Positions 18,021 to 27,074 of a stretch of 64,000 nt of DNA are shown one piece after another (the first letter of the stretch is position 1; each line of letters opens with the position of its first letter). The position numbers and the translations under genes are program-made. This stretch comes from Solibacter sp039934035. GTDB taxonomy: Bacteria > Acidobacteriota > Terriglobia > Bryobacterales > Bryobacteraceae. The stretch covers positions 62,001-126,000 of the forward strand of contig JBDTMZ010000118.1 in the NCBI GenBank assembly GCA_039934035.1. Direction: 5' to 3'. The notes below the pieces were generated by a model. That model was not told the origin of the DNA and ran no database searches. It worked only from the letters and a program-made list of their open reading frames with translations.

Positions 18021-18293
18021 CTACGCGTGATTCTCGTGATGTCCGCTATGCGGCGTATGCGGCAAAATCAAACCTCCCGCGCCCCAAATCATCAGCGTGA
18101 GGAACGTGAAGCCGAAGAGCAGATCGAACTCCGGTTTCTGCAGCCAGATCGGTATCGGAACGAATCCCAGACCCACTGCGCCCCCTAACGAGAGTACGTG
18201 CCAATACCACGACTGGGTATGGAACCGGTACAGGAGATAGATGGGGAGCCCCATCGCAAGAAGGTAAACCAGGACAGCCAACATGCCAAACAT
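18021..18293 (-). CDS. small membrane protein of unknown function
   Basis: 90 residues from the ATG at 18293, chosen because AGGAGG lies 6 bases upstream; the in-frame TTG at 18311 has nothing. It contains three hydrophobic segments (MLAVLVYLLAMGLPIYLLY, WHVLSLGGAVGLGFVPIPIW, LLFGFTFLTLMIWGAGGLIL) and a His-rich tail (HTPHSGHHENHA) that could bind metal. A TATAAT box at 18313-18318 suggests its own promoter just after mnmA. The family was not recognised. Confidence 0.6.
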   Translation of the reverse strand: MFGMLAVLVYLLAMGLPIYLLYRFHTQSWYWHVLSLGGAVGLGFVPIPIWLQKPEFDLLFGFTFLTLMIWGAGGLILPHTPHSGHHENHA

Positions 18294-18312
18294 GCAGAGC
18301 CTCCTGTCCAAG

Positions 18313-18318
18313 ATTATA
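18313..18318 (-). promoter_or_regulatory. -10 box (TATAAT) for the small membrane protein
   Basis: The minus strand reads TATAAT 19 bases before the ATG at 18293, with AGGAGG between. No good -35 hexamer was found at 17 bases. Confidence 0.4.
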
Positions 18319-18329
18319 GGCCCAAATGT

Positions 18330-19442
18330 CTACTCGATCCAGCCGCCGCCCAGCACCAGGTCGCCGTCATAAAATACCGCGCCCTGCCCCGGAGTCACCG
18401 CCCGCTGCGCCGTCTCGAACCGGACCTCCACGCGCCCCGGGTCGTCCGTTCCCCACAAAGTCGCCGCCGCCGCCGCGTGCCGGTTGCGAATCTTCACTTG
18501 CGCCGGAACGCTCGCGCCCGGCGCCACGCCGGCAATCGAAATCCAGTTCACTTCCTTCGCGAACAAGCCGGGCGATAGCAGATCGTCATTGCTGCCCACC
18601 GTCACCCGTTGCGTCGCCGGGTCGGTCGCGATCACGTACAGCGGCTCGCCGGTGGCGATCCCCAGTCCCTTGCGCTGGCCCACCGTGAAGTGATGCACGC
18701 CCTCGTGCCGCCCCAGCGTGCGCCCCGCGGCCGTGACTAGCTCACCCTCGGTGCGCTCCACGCTGACGCCCTTTTCCTTGAGATACGCATCCATGAACGC
18801 CGCGTAATCGCCATTCGGCACGAAACAGATTTCCTGGCTGTCGCCCTTCGACGCCACCGCCAGATCCATCGAATGCGCCAGTTCGCGTACCGCCGGCTTG
18901 TTCAATTCACCCAGCGGAAACATGGTGCGCGCCAGTTGCTCCTGCGTGAGGCCGAACAAAAAGTACGTCTGATCCTTGGAATCGTCCACCGCGCGCCGCA
19001 GTTGGTAGCGCCCTGAGCCGGCGTCGAAGCGAATCCGCGCGTAGTGCCCGGTGGCCATATAATGCGCGCCCACCGAATCCGCCATCTCCAGGAAGCGATC
19101 GAACTTGATGTAGTTATTGCACAGCGTGCACGGAATCGGCGTCCGCCCCGCCAGATACTCATCTACGAACGGCTTCACCACGTGCTCTTCGAACTGTTTC
19201 TCGAAGTTCACCACGTAATACGGAATGCCGATCTGCTCGGCCACCCGGCGCGCATCGTAGACGTCGTCCAACGAGCAGCAGCGCCCTGTCGCGCCCTCCA
19301 CCGCCAACTCCGGCAGGCGGCGCTGATTCCACAACTGCATCGTCATCCCCACCACTGGACGGCCCTCGCGCACTAGCATCGCCGCCACTGTGGAACTGTC
19401 GACGCCGCCGCTCATGGCGACCGCAATGGGTTGCTCAGGCAT
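18330..19442 (-). CDS. mnmA: tRNA-specific 2-thiouridylase MnmA
   Basis: 370 residues from the ATG at 19442. It activates U34 of Lys, Glu and Gln tRNAs with ATP and inserts sulfur at C2. Seen: the PP-loop motif VAMSGGVDSSTVAAML at residues 7-22, the first catalytic cysteine in IPCTLCNNYIKF, ATGHYARI, the second cysteine in SQEICFVPNGDYAAF, then the central and C-terminal beta-barrel domains (HHFTVGQRKGLGI, GQGAVFYDGDLVLGGGWIE). The start overlaps the cysteine desulfurase stop by 8 bases (ATGCCTGA), so sulfur donor and acceptor enzymes are translationally coupled. The longer frame upstream has no MnmA homology. Confidence 0.95.
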   Translation of the reverse strand: MPEQPIAVAMSGGVDSSTVAAMLVREGRPVVGMTMQLWNQRRLPELAVEGATGRCCSLDDVYDARRVAEQIGIPYYVVNFEKQFEEHVVKPFVDEYLAGRTPIPCTLCNNYIKFDRFLEMADSVGAHYMATGHYARIRFDAGSGRYQLRRAVDDSKDQTYFLFGLTQEQLARTMFPLGELNKPAVRELAHSMDLAVASKGDSQEICFVPNGDYAAFMDAYLKEKGVSVERTEGELVTAAGRTLGRHEGVHHFTVGQRKGLGIATGEPLYVIATDPATQRVTVGSNDDLLSPGLFAKEVNWISIAGVAPGASVPAQVKIRNRHAAAAATLWGTDDPGRVEVRFETAQRAVTPGQGAVFYDGDLVLGGGWIE

Positions 19443-20589
19443 GCACCGAAATCCTGCGCAGATGCGCCACCGAAGCCGAAATCGCATCCGCCAGCGCGTC
19501 CACCTGCTCCACGCCATTGGTGCGTCCCAGCGAGAACCGCATGCTGGCCCGCGCCCGCTCGTCGCTTAGCCCGATCGCCTTCAGTACGTGCGAAGGCGAG
19601 AGCGCGCCGCTCGAACACGCTGCGCCCGTAGACACCGCGAAGCCCCGCAGATCCAGCGCGATCACCATCGCCTCGCCATCGATTCCGTCGAAGTACAAGT
19701 TACTCGTATTCGGCACGCGATTCCACCGCGACCCGTTCACCCCTGTGCCCGGTATGCGGTCAAGCACCGTATTTTCCAGCCGGTCGCGCAGCATCGTCAG
19801 CCGCTCGCTGTCCTGCGCCATTCGCGCGCCCGCCAGTTCCGCCGCCGCGCCGAAGGCCGCAATTCCCGGAACATTTTCCGTCCCCGGCCGCCGGTCCCGT
19901 TCATGATGCCCGCCGTACGCAATCGGCATCAGGCGCACGCCCTTGCGCGCGTACAGTGCCCCCACGCCCTTCGGCGCGTAAAGCTTGTGCCCGCTGACCG
20001 AGTAGAGATCCACGCCCAGCGCCTGGACGTCCACCGGAATCTTGCCCAGCGCCTGCACTCCGTCGACATGCATCGCCGCGCCGCCCTGCCGCGCAATCTG
20101 CGCAATCTCGGCCACCGGCTGGATCGTGCCGAGTTCGTTATTGGCATGCATGATGCTCACCAGCACCGTCTCCGGCCGCATCGCGCGCCGCACGTCCTCC
20201 GGGCTGACGATTCCGTTTTCCCCCACCCGCAGGCAGGTGACTTCCACGCCCTCCGCCCCCAGTTGCTTCGCCGGGGAAAGCACCGCTGGATGTTCGATCG
20301 AACAGGTAATCACGTGTTTGTGCGCCTGCTGTGCACCGCGCACCATGCCCAGAATCGCCAGATTGTTGGCTTCCGTGCCGCCGCTCGTGAACACCACCTC
20401 GCTTGCATTGGCGTTGATCAGCGCGGCTACCTGTCGCCGCGCCGCTTCCAACCGCTGCTTGGCGCTCTGCCCGAAGTGGTGGATGCTCGACGCGTTACCA
20501 TACGTTTGTCCCAGGCACGCAACCAGCGTTTCAAGTACTTCCGGTGCGACTGGGGTTGTAGCGTTGTGATCGAAATAAAAATGCTGCAC
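19435..20589 (-). CDS. cysteine desulfurase (NifS/IscS family)
   Basis: 384 residues from a GTG. This PLP enzyme moves sulfur from cysteine to its active-site cysteine. Seen: FDHNATTPVAPEVLETL at the N-terminus, GGTEANNLAI, the PLP lysine in SGHKLYAPKGVGALY, RPGTENVPGIAAFGAA, and the active cysteine in STGAACSSGALSPSHVLKAI. Next to mnmA it most likely feeds tRNA thiolation; NifS-type enzymes can also release selenium from selenocysteine, relevant to the predicted selenoprotein in this window. A TAAAAT box lies 8 bases from the GTG. Confidence 0.92.
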   Translation of the reverse strand: MQHFYFDHNATTPVAPEVLETLVACLGQTYGNASSIHHFGQSAKQRLEAARRQVAALINANASEVVFTSGGTEANNLAILGMVRGAQQAHKHVITCSIEHPAVLSPAKQLGAEGVEVTCLRVGENGIVSPEDVRRAMRPETVLVSIMHANNELGTIQPVAEIAQIARQGGAAMHVDGVQALGKIPVDVQALGVDLYSVSGHKLYAPKGVGALYARKGVRLMPIAYGGHHERDRRPGTENVPGIAAFGAAAELAGARMAQDSERLTMLRDRLENTVLDRIPGTGVNGSRWNRVPNTSNLYFDGIDGEAMVIALDLRGFAVSTGAACSSGALSPSHVLKAIGLSDERARASMRFSLGRTNGVEQVDALADAISASVAHLRRISVHA

Positions 20590-20597
20590 TTCGTTCT

Positions 20598-20603
20598 ATT
20601 TTA
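20598..20603 (-). promoter_or_regulatory. -10 box (TAAAAT) abutting the cysteine desulfurase start
   Basis: TAAAAT ends 8 bases before the GTG at 20589, so transcription should start at or within two bases of the start codon. No Shine-Dalgarno is present, in keeping with a leaderless message. Confidence 0.45.
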
Positions 20604-20660
20604 GCAATGCGCCGTCCGCGCCCTCGCCCGGATGGATAGGACGGGAGGTTTATCCTACCG

Positions 20661-21440
20661 ATGATCGTCACCCTCACTACCGATTTCGGTCTGACCGACC
20701 ACTACGCCGGCACCATGAAGGGCGTGATTCTCGGCCTCTGCCCGAAAGCTCAAATCATCGATATCAGCCACGGTATCACCCCCTATGATATCGGCGAGGC
20801 CGCTTACACCATCGCTCAGGCATGGCGCTACTTTCCGCCCAAGACCGTGCACGTCGTCGTGGTCGATCCCGGTGTGGGCAGCGCGCGCCGCCCCCTTCTC
20901 GTGGAAGCCGCGGGACACCGCTTCGTCGGTCCCGACAATGGCGTCTTTTCGATGATCTATTCGGCGTCGCCCTGCAAAGTGCGCCACCTCACCAACCCGC
21001 GTTTCTTCCTTCAACAGGTCAGCCGCACCTTTCACGGCCGCGACCTCTTCGCCCCTGTCGCCGCCCACCTCGCCGCCGGCGCGCCGCCCGCCCGCATGGG
21101 GAAACTTGTGCAGGACTACGTGCAGGGCGATTTCGTCCACCCTCTCCCCGCCGGCAAGGGCAAATGGAACGCGCGCATACTCAAGATCGATCTTTTCGGC
21201 AACGTCACTACCAACCTCCGCGCCGCCGATTTCCCCGACCTTGCCGACCACAAATTCCGCCTCTCCGCCGGACCAGTCAAAATCACCACCCTGGCGCAAT
21301 CCTATGCCACTGCCGCGCCCGGCGCGCCTTTGCTTATCCTCGGCAGTTCCGGTTACTACGAAATTTCCATCAACCAGGGCGATGCGGCGAAGGCCCTGAA
21401 ACTACAGCCAGGCGCGCGCCTCGCGCTAAAGATCGCTTAA
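20661..21440 (+). CDS. SAM hydrolase (adenosine-forming), DUF62 family
   Basis: 259 residues of the SAM hydroxide adenosyltransferase/chlorinase-fluorinase fold, which attacks S-adenosylmethionine with water to give adenosine and methionine. Seen: MIVTLTTDFGLTDHYAGTMK with the SAM-binding D, the IIDISHGITPYDIGEAAYTI helix, VHVVVVDPGVGSARRPLLVE, GPDNGVFSMIY, and TFHGRDLFAPVAAHLA carrying the conserved R-D/H trio of the hydrolase branch. The C-terminal barrel has KIDLFGNVTTNL. GGGAGG lies about 12 bases before the ATG. It is divergent from the cysteine desulfurase. Confidence 0.9.
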   Translation: MIVTLTTDFGLTDHYAGTMKGVILGLCPKAQIIDISHGITPYDIGEAAYTIAQAWRYFPPKTVHVVVVDPGVGSARRPLLVEAAGHRFVGPDNGVFSMIYSASPCKVRHLTNPRFFLQQVSRTFHGRDLFAPVAAHLAAGAPPARMGKLVQDYVQGDFVHPLPAGKGKWNARILKIDLFGNVTTNLRAADFPDLADHKFRLSAGPVKITTLAQSYATAAPGAPLLILGSSGYYEISINQGDAAKALKLQPGARLALKIA

Positions 21441-21629
21441 GGGAATCGCTATCCCCGTCGCCGGCGCCATCGGCAATGCACGCCCGCTGAACCCTACCGT
21501 AAACCATCGGGATTTGGTGCCCACATCTAGCGGACGCCGAAACCAGACGCATTGTTCCTTGGCCCCCGGCAAGCACACTGCTTTGCCCAAAGGCACGGGT
21601 TATACAATCCGGCGGCGCCGGAGGCGGGG

Positions 21630-21660
21630 CTGACAACTGACAACTGATAACTGATAACTG
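21630..21660 (+). repeat. heptanucleotide tandem repeat block A
   Basis: CTGACAA is repeated twice, then CTGATAA twice, then CTG: period 7. It is preceded by GCGCCGGAGGCGGGG, the same GC-rich lead-in as the blocks at 30969 and (inverted) 30816 and 32774. Confidence 0.75.
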
Positions 21661-21681
21661 GCCTGGCGGAGCCAGAGGCCC

Positions 21682-24384
21682 TCACTGCACCGCCAACGTC
21701 ACACCCGCCTGACTGCTCGCGCTGCCCACCGTTAACACCAGAGGCGCCGCGCCGCTCACGCCGTTCGGTACCACCACGTTCACTTGCATCAACCCGGCGA
21801 TCTGCCCCGGCGCGCCTCCCGCATACCGAACCTCGGCCGGAACCCCGCCAATCCTCACCGTCACCAGCCCGACCGGCGACGGCAAGGGAACAACGGCCAG
21901 CTTGCCATCCACGCCGGCGGGCTGCGTCTGCCCTTCGCCCGTCGCGTAGAACGAGATCACCGACTCCGCCCCAGCCGGCGTCGCCGCCCCATTCGGAACG
22001 CCATTCTCATTCACCGCCGCCGCCTGTCCCTTGCCCGAGCCGTCCGCCGTGAAGATCCCCGGCGCCGTAGCCACAACCGCCACCGCCACCGGCGCCGACG
22101 CCGCGCCCGGACTCTGTACCGACACCTGCACCGAGTTCCCGGAAACCGAATACGATGCCGCCGCGCTCACCTGCGTCGCCGTCGCATACAGCGCCGGAAC
22201 CGCAACGCCGTTGAACAGCACCGACTGCACATTCGCCAGCCCCGTCCCGTACACCACCACGATCTCTCCGGGTGCAATCGCTCCCGCCAGATTGCTCGCC
22301 GCATTCGTCACCGCGCTCACCGTGATCCCCGCCGATACCGGCGACAACATGCGAATTGCGCCGTTCCCCGGATCGGCGAAATATACGTTGCCGTTCCCAT
22401 CTACCGCGATCCCCGCAGGCTGATTGAGCCTTCCCTCAATCGCCAGCCCGCCATCGCCCGCGTAGCAGCATTCTCCGTTGCCCGCGATCGTCGTCACCAG
22501 CGCTCCCGCCGACACCCGGCGCACCACGCGATTGCCCGTATCGGCAATAAAAATGTTGCCCGCGCGATCCACCGCCACTCCGCGCGGTTCCAAAAGCGAT
22601 CCGCCGGTATCCACCGTCGTAATGTAGCCAGTCGCATCGATGCGGCGGATCTGGCTGTTGCCCGTGTCCGCCACATAAACATTGCCCGCGCCATCCACCG
22701 CGACCCCTTTCGGCAGACGCAGTCGCGCCTGTGTGGCCGGCCCGTTGTCGCCGCTGTACCCCGACGCGCCCGTCCCGGCGAACGTCGTGATGATCCCCTC
22801 AGGCGTCAGTTTGCGGATTGCGTTGTCCAGCGTGTCCGCGATATACACGTTGCCCTGCGCGTCCACCGCCACGCCCTCCGGCTGATTCACGCTGCCCTTC
22901 GTCCCAGGCCCTCCGTCTCCGTAATACGCTGCGTTGCCGTTGCCCGCAATCGTGAACAGATTGCCGCCCGGCTGCACCTTGCGCACCCGGCTATTGGCCG
23001 TGTCCGCCACGTACCAGTTGCCCTGCGCGTCTACCGCCACGCCGACGGGACGATTCAATTGCGCCGATTTCGGCGGCACAATCTCCCCATTGAAACCCGC
23101 CACCCCGGTGCCCGCCAGCGTGCTGACCGTGCCGTTCAAAGCAAACACGCGAACCCGCTGATTGACCGTGTCGGATACATACACCGTGCCGTTCGAACTT
23201 ACCGCGATCCCCGCGCTGCCGTTGAACTGCGTGGCAATCGCCGGCGAACCGTCGCTCGAATTGTTCGGCACGCCGTTACCCGCAAACGCCGTCATAATTC
23301 CGCTGCCGGCAACCTTCCACACCTTGTAGTCGGACACCGCCAGTCCCGACCCCGAGCCCAGCCCGCTCTCCACAAAGTAGAAGTTGCCGGACCGGTCCGG
23401 CGCCACCCCTGTCGGACCCTCCAGCCGCGCATTCACCGCGGCCTCGCCGTCAATCAACGGTGCCCCGTTCGTGCGGCCCGCCACCGTGGTGATGATGCCG
23501 TTGCTCACCAGCCGGATCTTGCTGTTCCCGAAATCCGCAATGTACACGTTGCCCGCGCCGTCTACCGCTACATCGGTCGGCAGCGAGAGCGAAGCGCTTC
23601 GTGCCGGACCCCCATCGCCGCTGAAAACGCCGGTGCTGCCCGTGCCCGCAAAGGTCGAGATCGTGCCATCGCCAGCCACGCGCCGGATCCGTCCGTTAAA
23701 CGTATCCGCGATGTACACATTGCCGCTCGCGTCCACCGCCACACTCTCCGGACCGTCGAGATTCGCATTGCGCGCCTGCCCGTTATCGCCCTGATCGCCC
23801 CGCGTCCCGGTGCCCGCGAACGTCGAGATCGTGCCCCCGGACGTGACCTTGCGAATCGCTTCGTTCCCCGTGTCCGCAACATAAAGATTGCCGCCCGCGT
23901 CCACCGCCACGCCCAGCGGACCGTTCAGGCGCGCCGTAATCGCGGACCCTCCGTCCCCCGTGAAGCCCCGCGTGCCGGTGCCCGCCACCGTGCTGATTCC
24001 GCCATTCGCCGACACCCTGCGCACCGTATGCGCATCGCGGTCGGCAATGTATAGGTTTCCCGATGCATCGAACGCCAGACCCATCGGAAACGAAAGCTGT
24101 GCCGCCGTCGCCGCGCCCCCATCTCCCGAATTGCCCGCGCGTCCGTTGCCCGCCACGCGCGTCAGCGAGCCGTTCCCGTCCACCTTAAACACGGAATGAA
24201 GGCTCGAGAAATAGACGTTGCCTGCGGCATCGGAAACCAGTCGGACCGGATCCCCGATGGACGCCTTCAGCGCCACCGAAGGCGTAGCCGGAGGCGTCCC
24301 TCCCGCGATCGTCGACAGAATATACTGCTGCGCCCAAACGCTGGATGCAGTGAGCAAGAAGGTGTAAATCCGATGAGCCCGCAT
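21682..24384 (-). CDS. secreted NHL-repeat protein with IPT/TIG-like C-terminal domain
   Basis: 900 residues with a signal peptide (MRAHRIYTFLLTASSVWA-Q). From about 25 to 660 there are roughly a dozen NHL units of about 54 residues, each with a version of GVAVDGAGNVYVADTGNSQI followed by an ITTVAGTGxxGYSGDGGPAT-like turn, enough for two six-bladed propellers. Residues 670-900 hold SAGITVSAVTNAASNLAGAI, GEIVVVYGTGLANVQSVLFN and ISFYATGEGQTQPAG, the C-terminal domain widespread in Solibacter exported proteins. Probably extracellular and involved in binding. It starts 10 bases after the HAD gene stop with AAAGGGA as ribosome-binding site. Confidence 0.87.
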   Translation of the reverse strand: MRAHRIYTFLLTASSVWAQQYILSTIAGGTPPATPSVALKASIGDPVRLVSDAAGNVYFSSLHSVFKVDGNGSLTRVAGNGRAGNSGDGGAATAAQLSFPMGLAFDASGNLYIADRDAHTVRRVSANGGISTVAGTGTRGFTGDGGSAITARLNGPLGVAVDAGGNLYVADTGNEAIRKVTSGGTISTFAGTGTRGDQGDNGQARNANLDGPESVAVDASGNVYIADTFNGRIRRVAGDGTISTFAGTGSTGVFSGDGGPARSASLSLPTDVAVDGAGNVYIADFGNSKIRLVSNGIITTVAGRTNGAPLIDGEAAVNARLEGPTGVAPDRSGNFYFVESGLGSGSGLAVSDYKVWKVAGSGIMTAFAGNGVPNNSSDGSPAIATQFNGSAGIAVSSNGTVYVSDTVNQRVRVFALNGTVSTLAGTGVAGFNGEIVPPKSAQLNRPVGVAVDAQGNWYVADTANSRVRKVQPGGNLFTIAGNGNAAYYGDGGPGTKGSVNQPEGVAVDAQGNVYIADTLDNAIRKLTPEGIITTFAGTGASGYSGDNGPATQARLRLPKGVAVDGAGNVYVADTGNSQIRRIDATGYITTVDTGGSLLEPRGVAVDRAGNIFIADTGNRVVRRVSAGALVTTIAGNGECCYAGDGGLAIEGRLNQPAGIAVDGNGNVYFADPGNGAIRMLSPVSAGITVSAVTNAASNLAGAIAPGEIVVVYGTGLANVQSVLFNGVAVPALYATATQVSAAASYSVSGNSVQVSVQSPGAASAPVAVAVVATAPGIFTADGSGKGQAAAVNENGVPNGAATPAGAESVISFYATGEGQTQPAGVDGKLAVVPLPSPVGLVTVRIGGVPAEVRYAGGAPGQIAGLMQVNVVVPNGVSGAAPLVLTVGSASSQAGVTLAVQ

Positions 24385-24394
24385 TCGATCCCTT

Positions 24395-25081
24395 TTATTC
24401 CACCATTCGCAGCCGCAACTCGCGCAGATCGCGCAACAGCAGGTCGGGCTGCAATTGTTCCAGTTCTCCGGCCGGGGTAATCCCCGTCTTCACCGAAATC
24501 GCGCGAATCCGGTTGGCGCGCGCCGCCTGTATATCCTGCGGCGCGTCTCCAATCAGCGAAATCGCCGTTCCCCACTCGATCCAGCCGCGCGTACGCGCTT
24601 CCCGTATGGCCAGCCGCGCCAGTCCCGCGCGATTCTTGGCCATCTCCCCGAACGCGCCGAAACGAAAATATTTGTGCAATCCTGCGCGCTCCAGCTTGCG
24701 CCATCCAATCCGTGTCAGGTTGCCCGTCACCAGCCCCAGCAGTGCGCCGCGCCTCGTCAACCGCTCCAGCACCGGCACCACCCCGGGGCATAACTTGTCC
24801 TGTATGTCCGGACACACTCGCAGGTAATATCGCTCCGCCGCTTTCACCATCTCCGGCATTGCCGCGCCGATTGCCTTGGCCGGAACTCCCGCCGCGCGCA
24901 ACATCACGCTCAGAATCAGCGGGTCCAGCATTCCCTGCACCGGAATCCCTTCGGTCGTCGTTTCCAGGCCCATGACTCGCCGGATGGCGTGTACCAGGGC
25001 TGCGCGATGGTGTGGACCCGCACGGCGAACCAGGGTGCCGTCAATGTCGAATAAAACCAACGCTCGATGGACCGGGGTCAC
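24395..25081 (-). CDS. HAD-superfamily phosphatase/hydrolase
   Basis: 228 residues of the HAD fold. Motif I is LVLFDIDGTLVRR (nucleophile and acid-base aspartates), the C1 cap is helical (HHRAALVHAIRRVMGL to ERYYLRVCPD), motif II is LLGLVTGNLTRIGWRKLERA, the motif III lysine lies near FGEMAKNRAGLAR, and motif IV is ISLIGDAPQDIQAARANRIR. It resembles phosphoglycolate-phosphatase-like members; the substrate is unknown. It is first in a two-gene unit with the NHL protein and divergent from aguB, with 39 bases between the starts. Confidence 0.85.
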   Translation of the reverse strand: MTPVHRALVLFDIDGTLVRRAGPHHRAALVHAIRRVMGLETTTEGIPVQGMLDPLILSVMLRAAGVPAKAIGAAMPEMVKAAERYYLRVCPDIQDKLCPGVVPVLERLTRRGALLGLVTGNLTRIGWRKLERAGLHKYFRFGAFGEMAKNRAGLARLAIREARTRGWIEWGTAISLIGDAPQDIQAARANRIRAISVKTGITPAGELEQLQPDLLLRDLRELRLRMVE

Positions 25082-25108
25082 TCAACTAAAGATATCAGTA
25101 ACCGCCGC

Positions 25109-25114
25109 TACAAT
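25109..25114 (+). promoter_or_regulatory. -10 box (TACAAT) abutting the aguB start
   Basis: TACAAT ends 6 bases before the GTG at 25121, which would place the transcript start on or next to the start codon. No ribosome-binding site precedes the GTG. Confidence 0.4.
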
Positions 25115-25120
25115 GGACTT

Positions 25121-25996
25121 GTGAAGCAATCTAAGTTTCGAGTGGGCCTCATTCAAATGGCCTGCTCGCTCGATCCGAACGAGAACTTGGCCAAGGCCGA
25201 ATGGCGGATCCGCGAGGCCGCGGGCAATGGCGCGCAAATCGTCTGCGTGCAGGAACTCTACCGCTCGCAATACTTCTGTCAGACCGAAACCTTGTCTACC
25301 TTCGACTTAGCGGAACCGATCCCCGGACCCACCACCGAGAGCTTCGTCGCTCTCGCCGCCGAACTGAATATCGTCATCGTCGGTTCGCTGTTCGAACGCC
25401 GCATGGCCGGCGTCTATCACAACACCGCCGTCGTCATCGATGCCGGGGGCGAGATCCTCGGGCTGTATCGGAAGATGCATATCCCCGATGATCCCCGCTT
25501 CTACGAGAAGTACTATTTCACCCCCGGCGACCTGGGCTTCCGCTGCTTCGACACCAAGTTCGCCCGCATCGCTCCCCTGGTCTGTTGGGACCAGTGGTAT
25601 CCCGAAGGCGCCCGCCTGGCAGCCCTCGGTGGCGCGCAGATTCTGTTCTACCCCACCGCCATCGGCTTTCACGAGTCCGATGCCTCCGAAGCCGCCATCC
25701 AGCACAACGCCTGGGAAACCATTCAGCGCTCGCACGCGATTGCCAACGGCGTGTTCGTCGCCGCCGTGAATCGCGTGGGCCACGAAGGTCCCGAAGGCGA
25801 TGGCCTGCAATTCTGGGGAGGCTCCTTCGTGGCCGACCCGCAGGGCCGTATGCTCGCCAAGGCCGGTGAAGCCGAGGAAACCCTGATCGTCGAATGCGAC
25901 CCGGGAACGATCGAGCACGTGCGCCGCAATTGGCCCTTCCTCCGCGACCGCCGCATCGATGCCTACTCCGGAATCACCAAGCGGGTGATCGATTGA
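25121..25996 (+). CDS. aguB: N-carbamoylputrescine amidase
   Basis: 291 residues from the GTG at 25121 (KQSKFRVGLIQMACSLDPNE). The upstream ATG at 25067 lies inside the divergent HAD gene and adds only non-conserved residues. It is a nitrilase-superfamily enzyme with the catalytic triad visible: E in IVCVQELYRSQYFCQ, K in LYRKMHIPDDPRFYEKYYF and C in PLVCWDQWYPEGARL. The sequence around these (CWDQWYPE, IPDDP, YYFTPGD) is that of N-carbamoylputrescine amidases, which hydrolyse N-carbamoylputrescine to putrescine, CO2 and ammonia. It overlaps aguA, the enzyme for the preceding step. Confidence 0.93.
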   Translation: MKQSKFRVGLIQMACSLDPNENLAKAEWRIREAAGNGAQIVCVQELYRSQYFCQTETLSTFDLAEPIPGPTTESFVALAAELNIVIVGSLFERRMAGVYHNTAVVIDAGGEILGLYRKMHIPDDPRFYEKYYFTPGDLGFRCFDTKFARIAPLVCWDQWYPEGARLAALGGAQILFYPTAIGFHESDASEAAIQHNAWETIQRSHAIANGVFVAAVNRVGHEGPEGDGLQFWGGSFVADPQGRMLAKAGEAEETLIVECDPGTIEHVRRNWPFLRDRRIDAYSGITKRVID

Positions 25997-26988
25997 GCGC
26001 GAAGACCCCGCAGGCCCGCGGCTTCCGCATGCCCGCCGAGTGGGAACCGCATGAGGCCACCTGGCTCGCCTGGCCCCACAACCGCTCCGATTGGCCCGGT
26101 CGCTTCACGCCCATCCCGTGGGTCTACGGCGAAATCGTCCGTAAACTCGCCGCGGTCGAAAACGTGCGCATTCTCGTGCAAAGCGCCGCCCTCGAAAAAC
26201 AGGCGCGCCGCATCCTCGAAAAGGTCGGCGCCAATCTGGATGCCGTGGAGTTCTTCCCCCGCGAGACCAATCGCGTTTGGACCCGTGACTATGGCCCACT
26301 CTTCGTCAAGAACGTTCGCGGCGACATTGCGTTGACGGCCTGGCAATTCAACGCATGGGCCAAGTACGACGACTGGCACCAGGACGCAGCCATCCCCGCC
26401 TTTCTCGCCGAGCGCCTGAAGCTGCCCTCGTTCCCTGCCGGCATGGTGCTCGAAGGTGGCAGTATCGACGTCAACGGTCAAGGCCTGCTGCTCACCACCG
26501 AGGAATGCCTGCTCAGTCCCATTCAGGCGCGCAATCCCCACATGAGCCGCGAGGAAGTCGAACAGCGTCTGGCGGACTATCTCGGCGCGGCCCGCGTCAT
26601 CTGGCTGAAGACCGGCATCGCCGGCGACGATACCCACGGCCATGTCGACGACTTGGCGCGCTTCGTCAACCCCCATACCGTCGTGCTCTGCACGGAAAGC
26701 GATCCGCGGGATACCGTCACCCTCAAGCGCGCCGGACTCAAGGTCGTGAATCTCCCGATGCCCGGCCCGCTCTGGTTCGACGGCCGGCAACTTCCGGCCA
26801 GCTACGCCAACTTTTATGTGGCCAACGGCCTGGTGCTGGTCCCCACCTTCAACGATCCCAACGATCGCGTGGCGCTCGCCATTCTGGCGAAAGAATTCAA
26901 AGACCGCGAAGTCATCGGCATCCACTGTACCGACTTCATCTGGGGCCTCGGCGCTCTCCACTGCATGACCCAGCAACAACCCGCATAA
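25993..26988 (+). CDS. aguA: agmatine deiminase
   Basis: 331 residues from a TTG at 25993 that overlaps the aguB stop (TTGA). No ATG with a ribosome-binding site exists; the next in-frame ATG is 26029 at MPAEWEPHEATW, where family homology clearly begins. Peptidylarginine-deiminase-fold enzyme: ATWLAWPHNRSDWPGRF, TNRVWTRDYGPLFV (substrate Asp), MVLEGGSIDVNGQG, DDTHGHVDDLARFV (catalytic His) and the C-terminal GLGALHCMTQQQPA with the nucleophile Cys. It makes N-carbamoylputrescine from agmatine, so with aguB it completes arginine-derived putrescine synthesis. No arginine decarboxylase is in the window. Confidence 0.93.
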   Translation: MSAKTPQARGFRMPAEWEPHEATWLAWPHNRSDWPGRFTPIPWVYGEIVRKLAAVENVRILVQSAALEKQARRILEKVGANLDAVEFFPRETNRVWTRDYGPLFVKNVRGDIALTAWQFNAWAKYDDWHQDAAIPAFLAERLKLPSFPAGMVLEGGSIDVNGQGLLLTTEECLLSPIQARNPHMSREEVEQRLADYLGAARVIWLKTGIAGDDTHGHVDDLARFVNPHTVVLCTESDPRDTVTLKRAGLKVVNLPMPGPLWFDGRQLPASYANFYVANGLVLVPTFNDPNDRVALAILAKEFKDREVIGIHCTDFIWGLGALHCMTQQQPA

Positions 26989-26998
26989 ACCTCTGGTG

Positions 26999-27028
26999 GA
27001 ACAGACCATCGTTTTTTGTGGTCTGTTT
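26999..27028. repeat. dispersed hairpin repeat, copy 3
   Basis: AACAGACCA pairs with TGGTCTGTT around TCGTTTTTTG and is preceded by TGGTG. Relative to copy 2 the stem has G-to-A changes matched by C-to-T changes on the other arm. It lies 11 bases after aguA, between convergent genes. Confidence 0.8.
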
Positions 27029-27074
27029 CTCCTTGCAGGCCCCGTCGCCTTCAGACGGCGCAGCTTATTTCTCT

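Noticed and set aside
21784..24054. 756-residue open frame on the plus strand
   Set aside because: Antisense to the NHL-repeat gene; its Arg/His-rich periodicity simply mirrors the NHL repeats.
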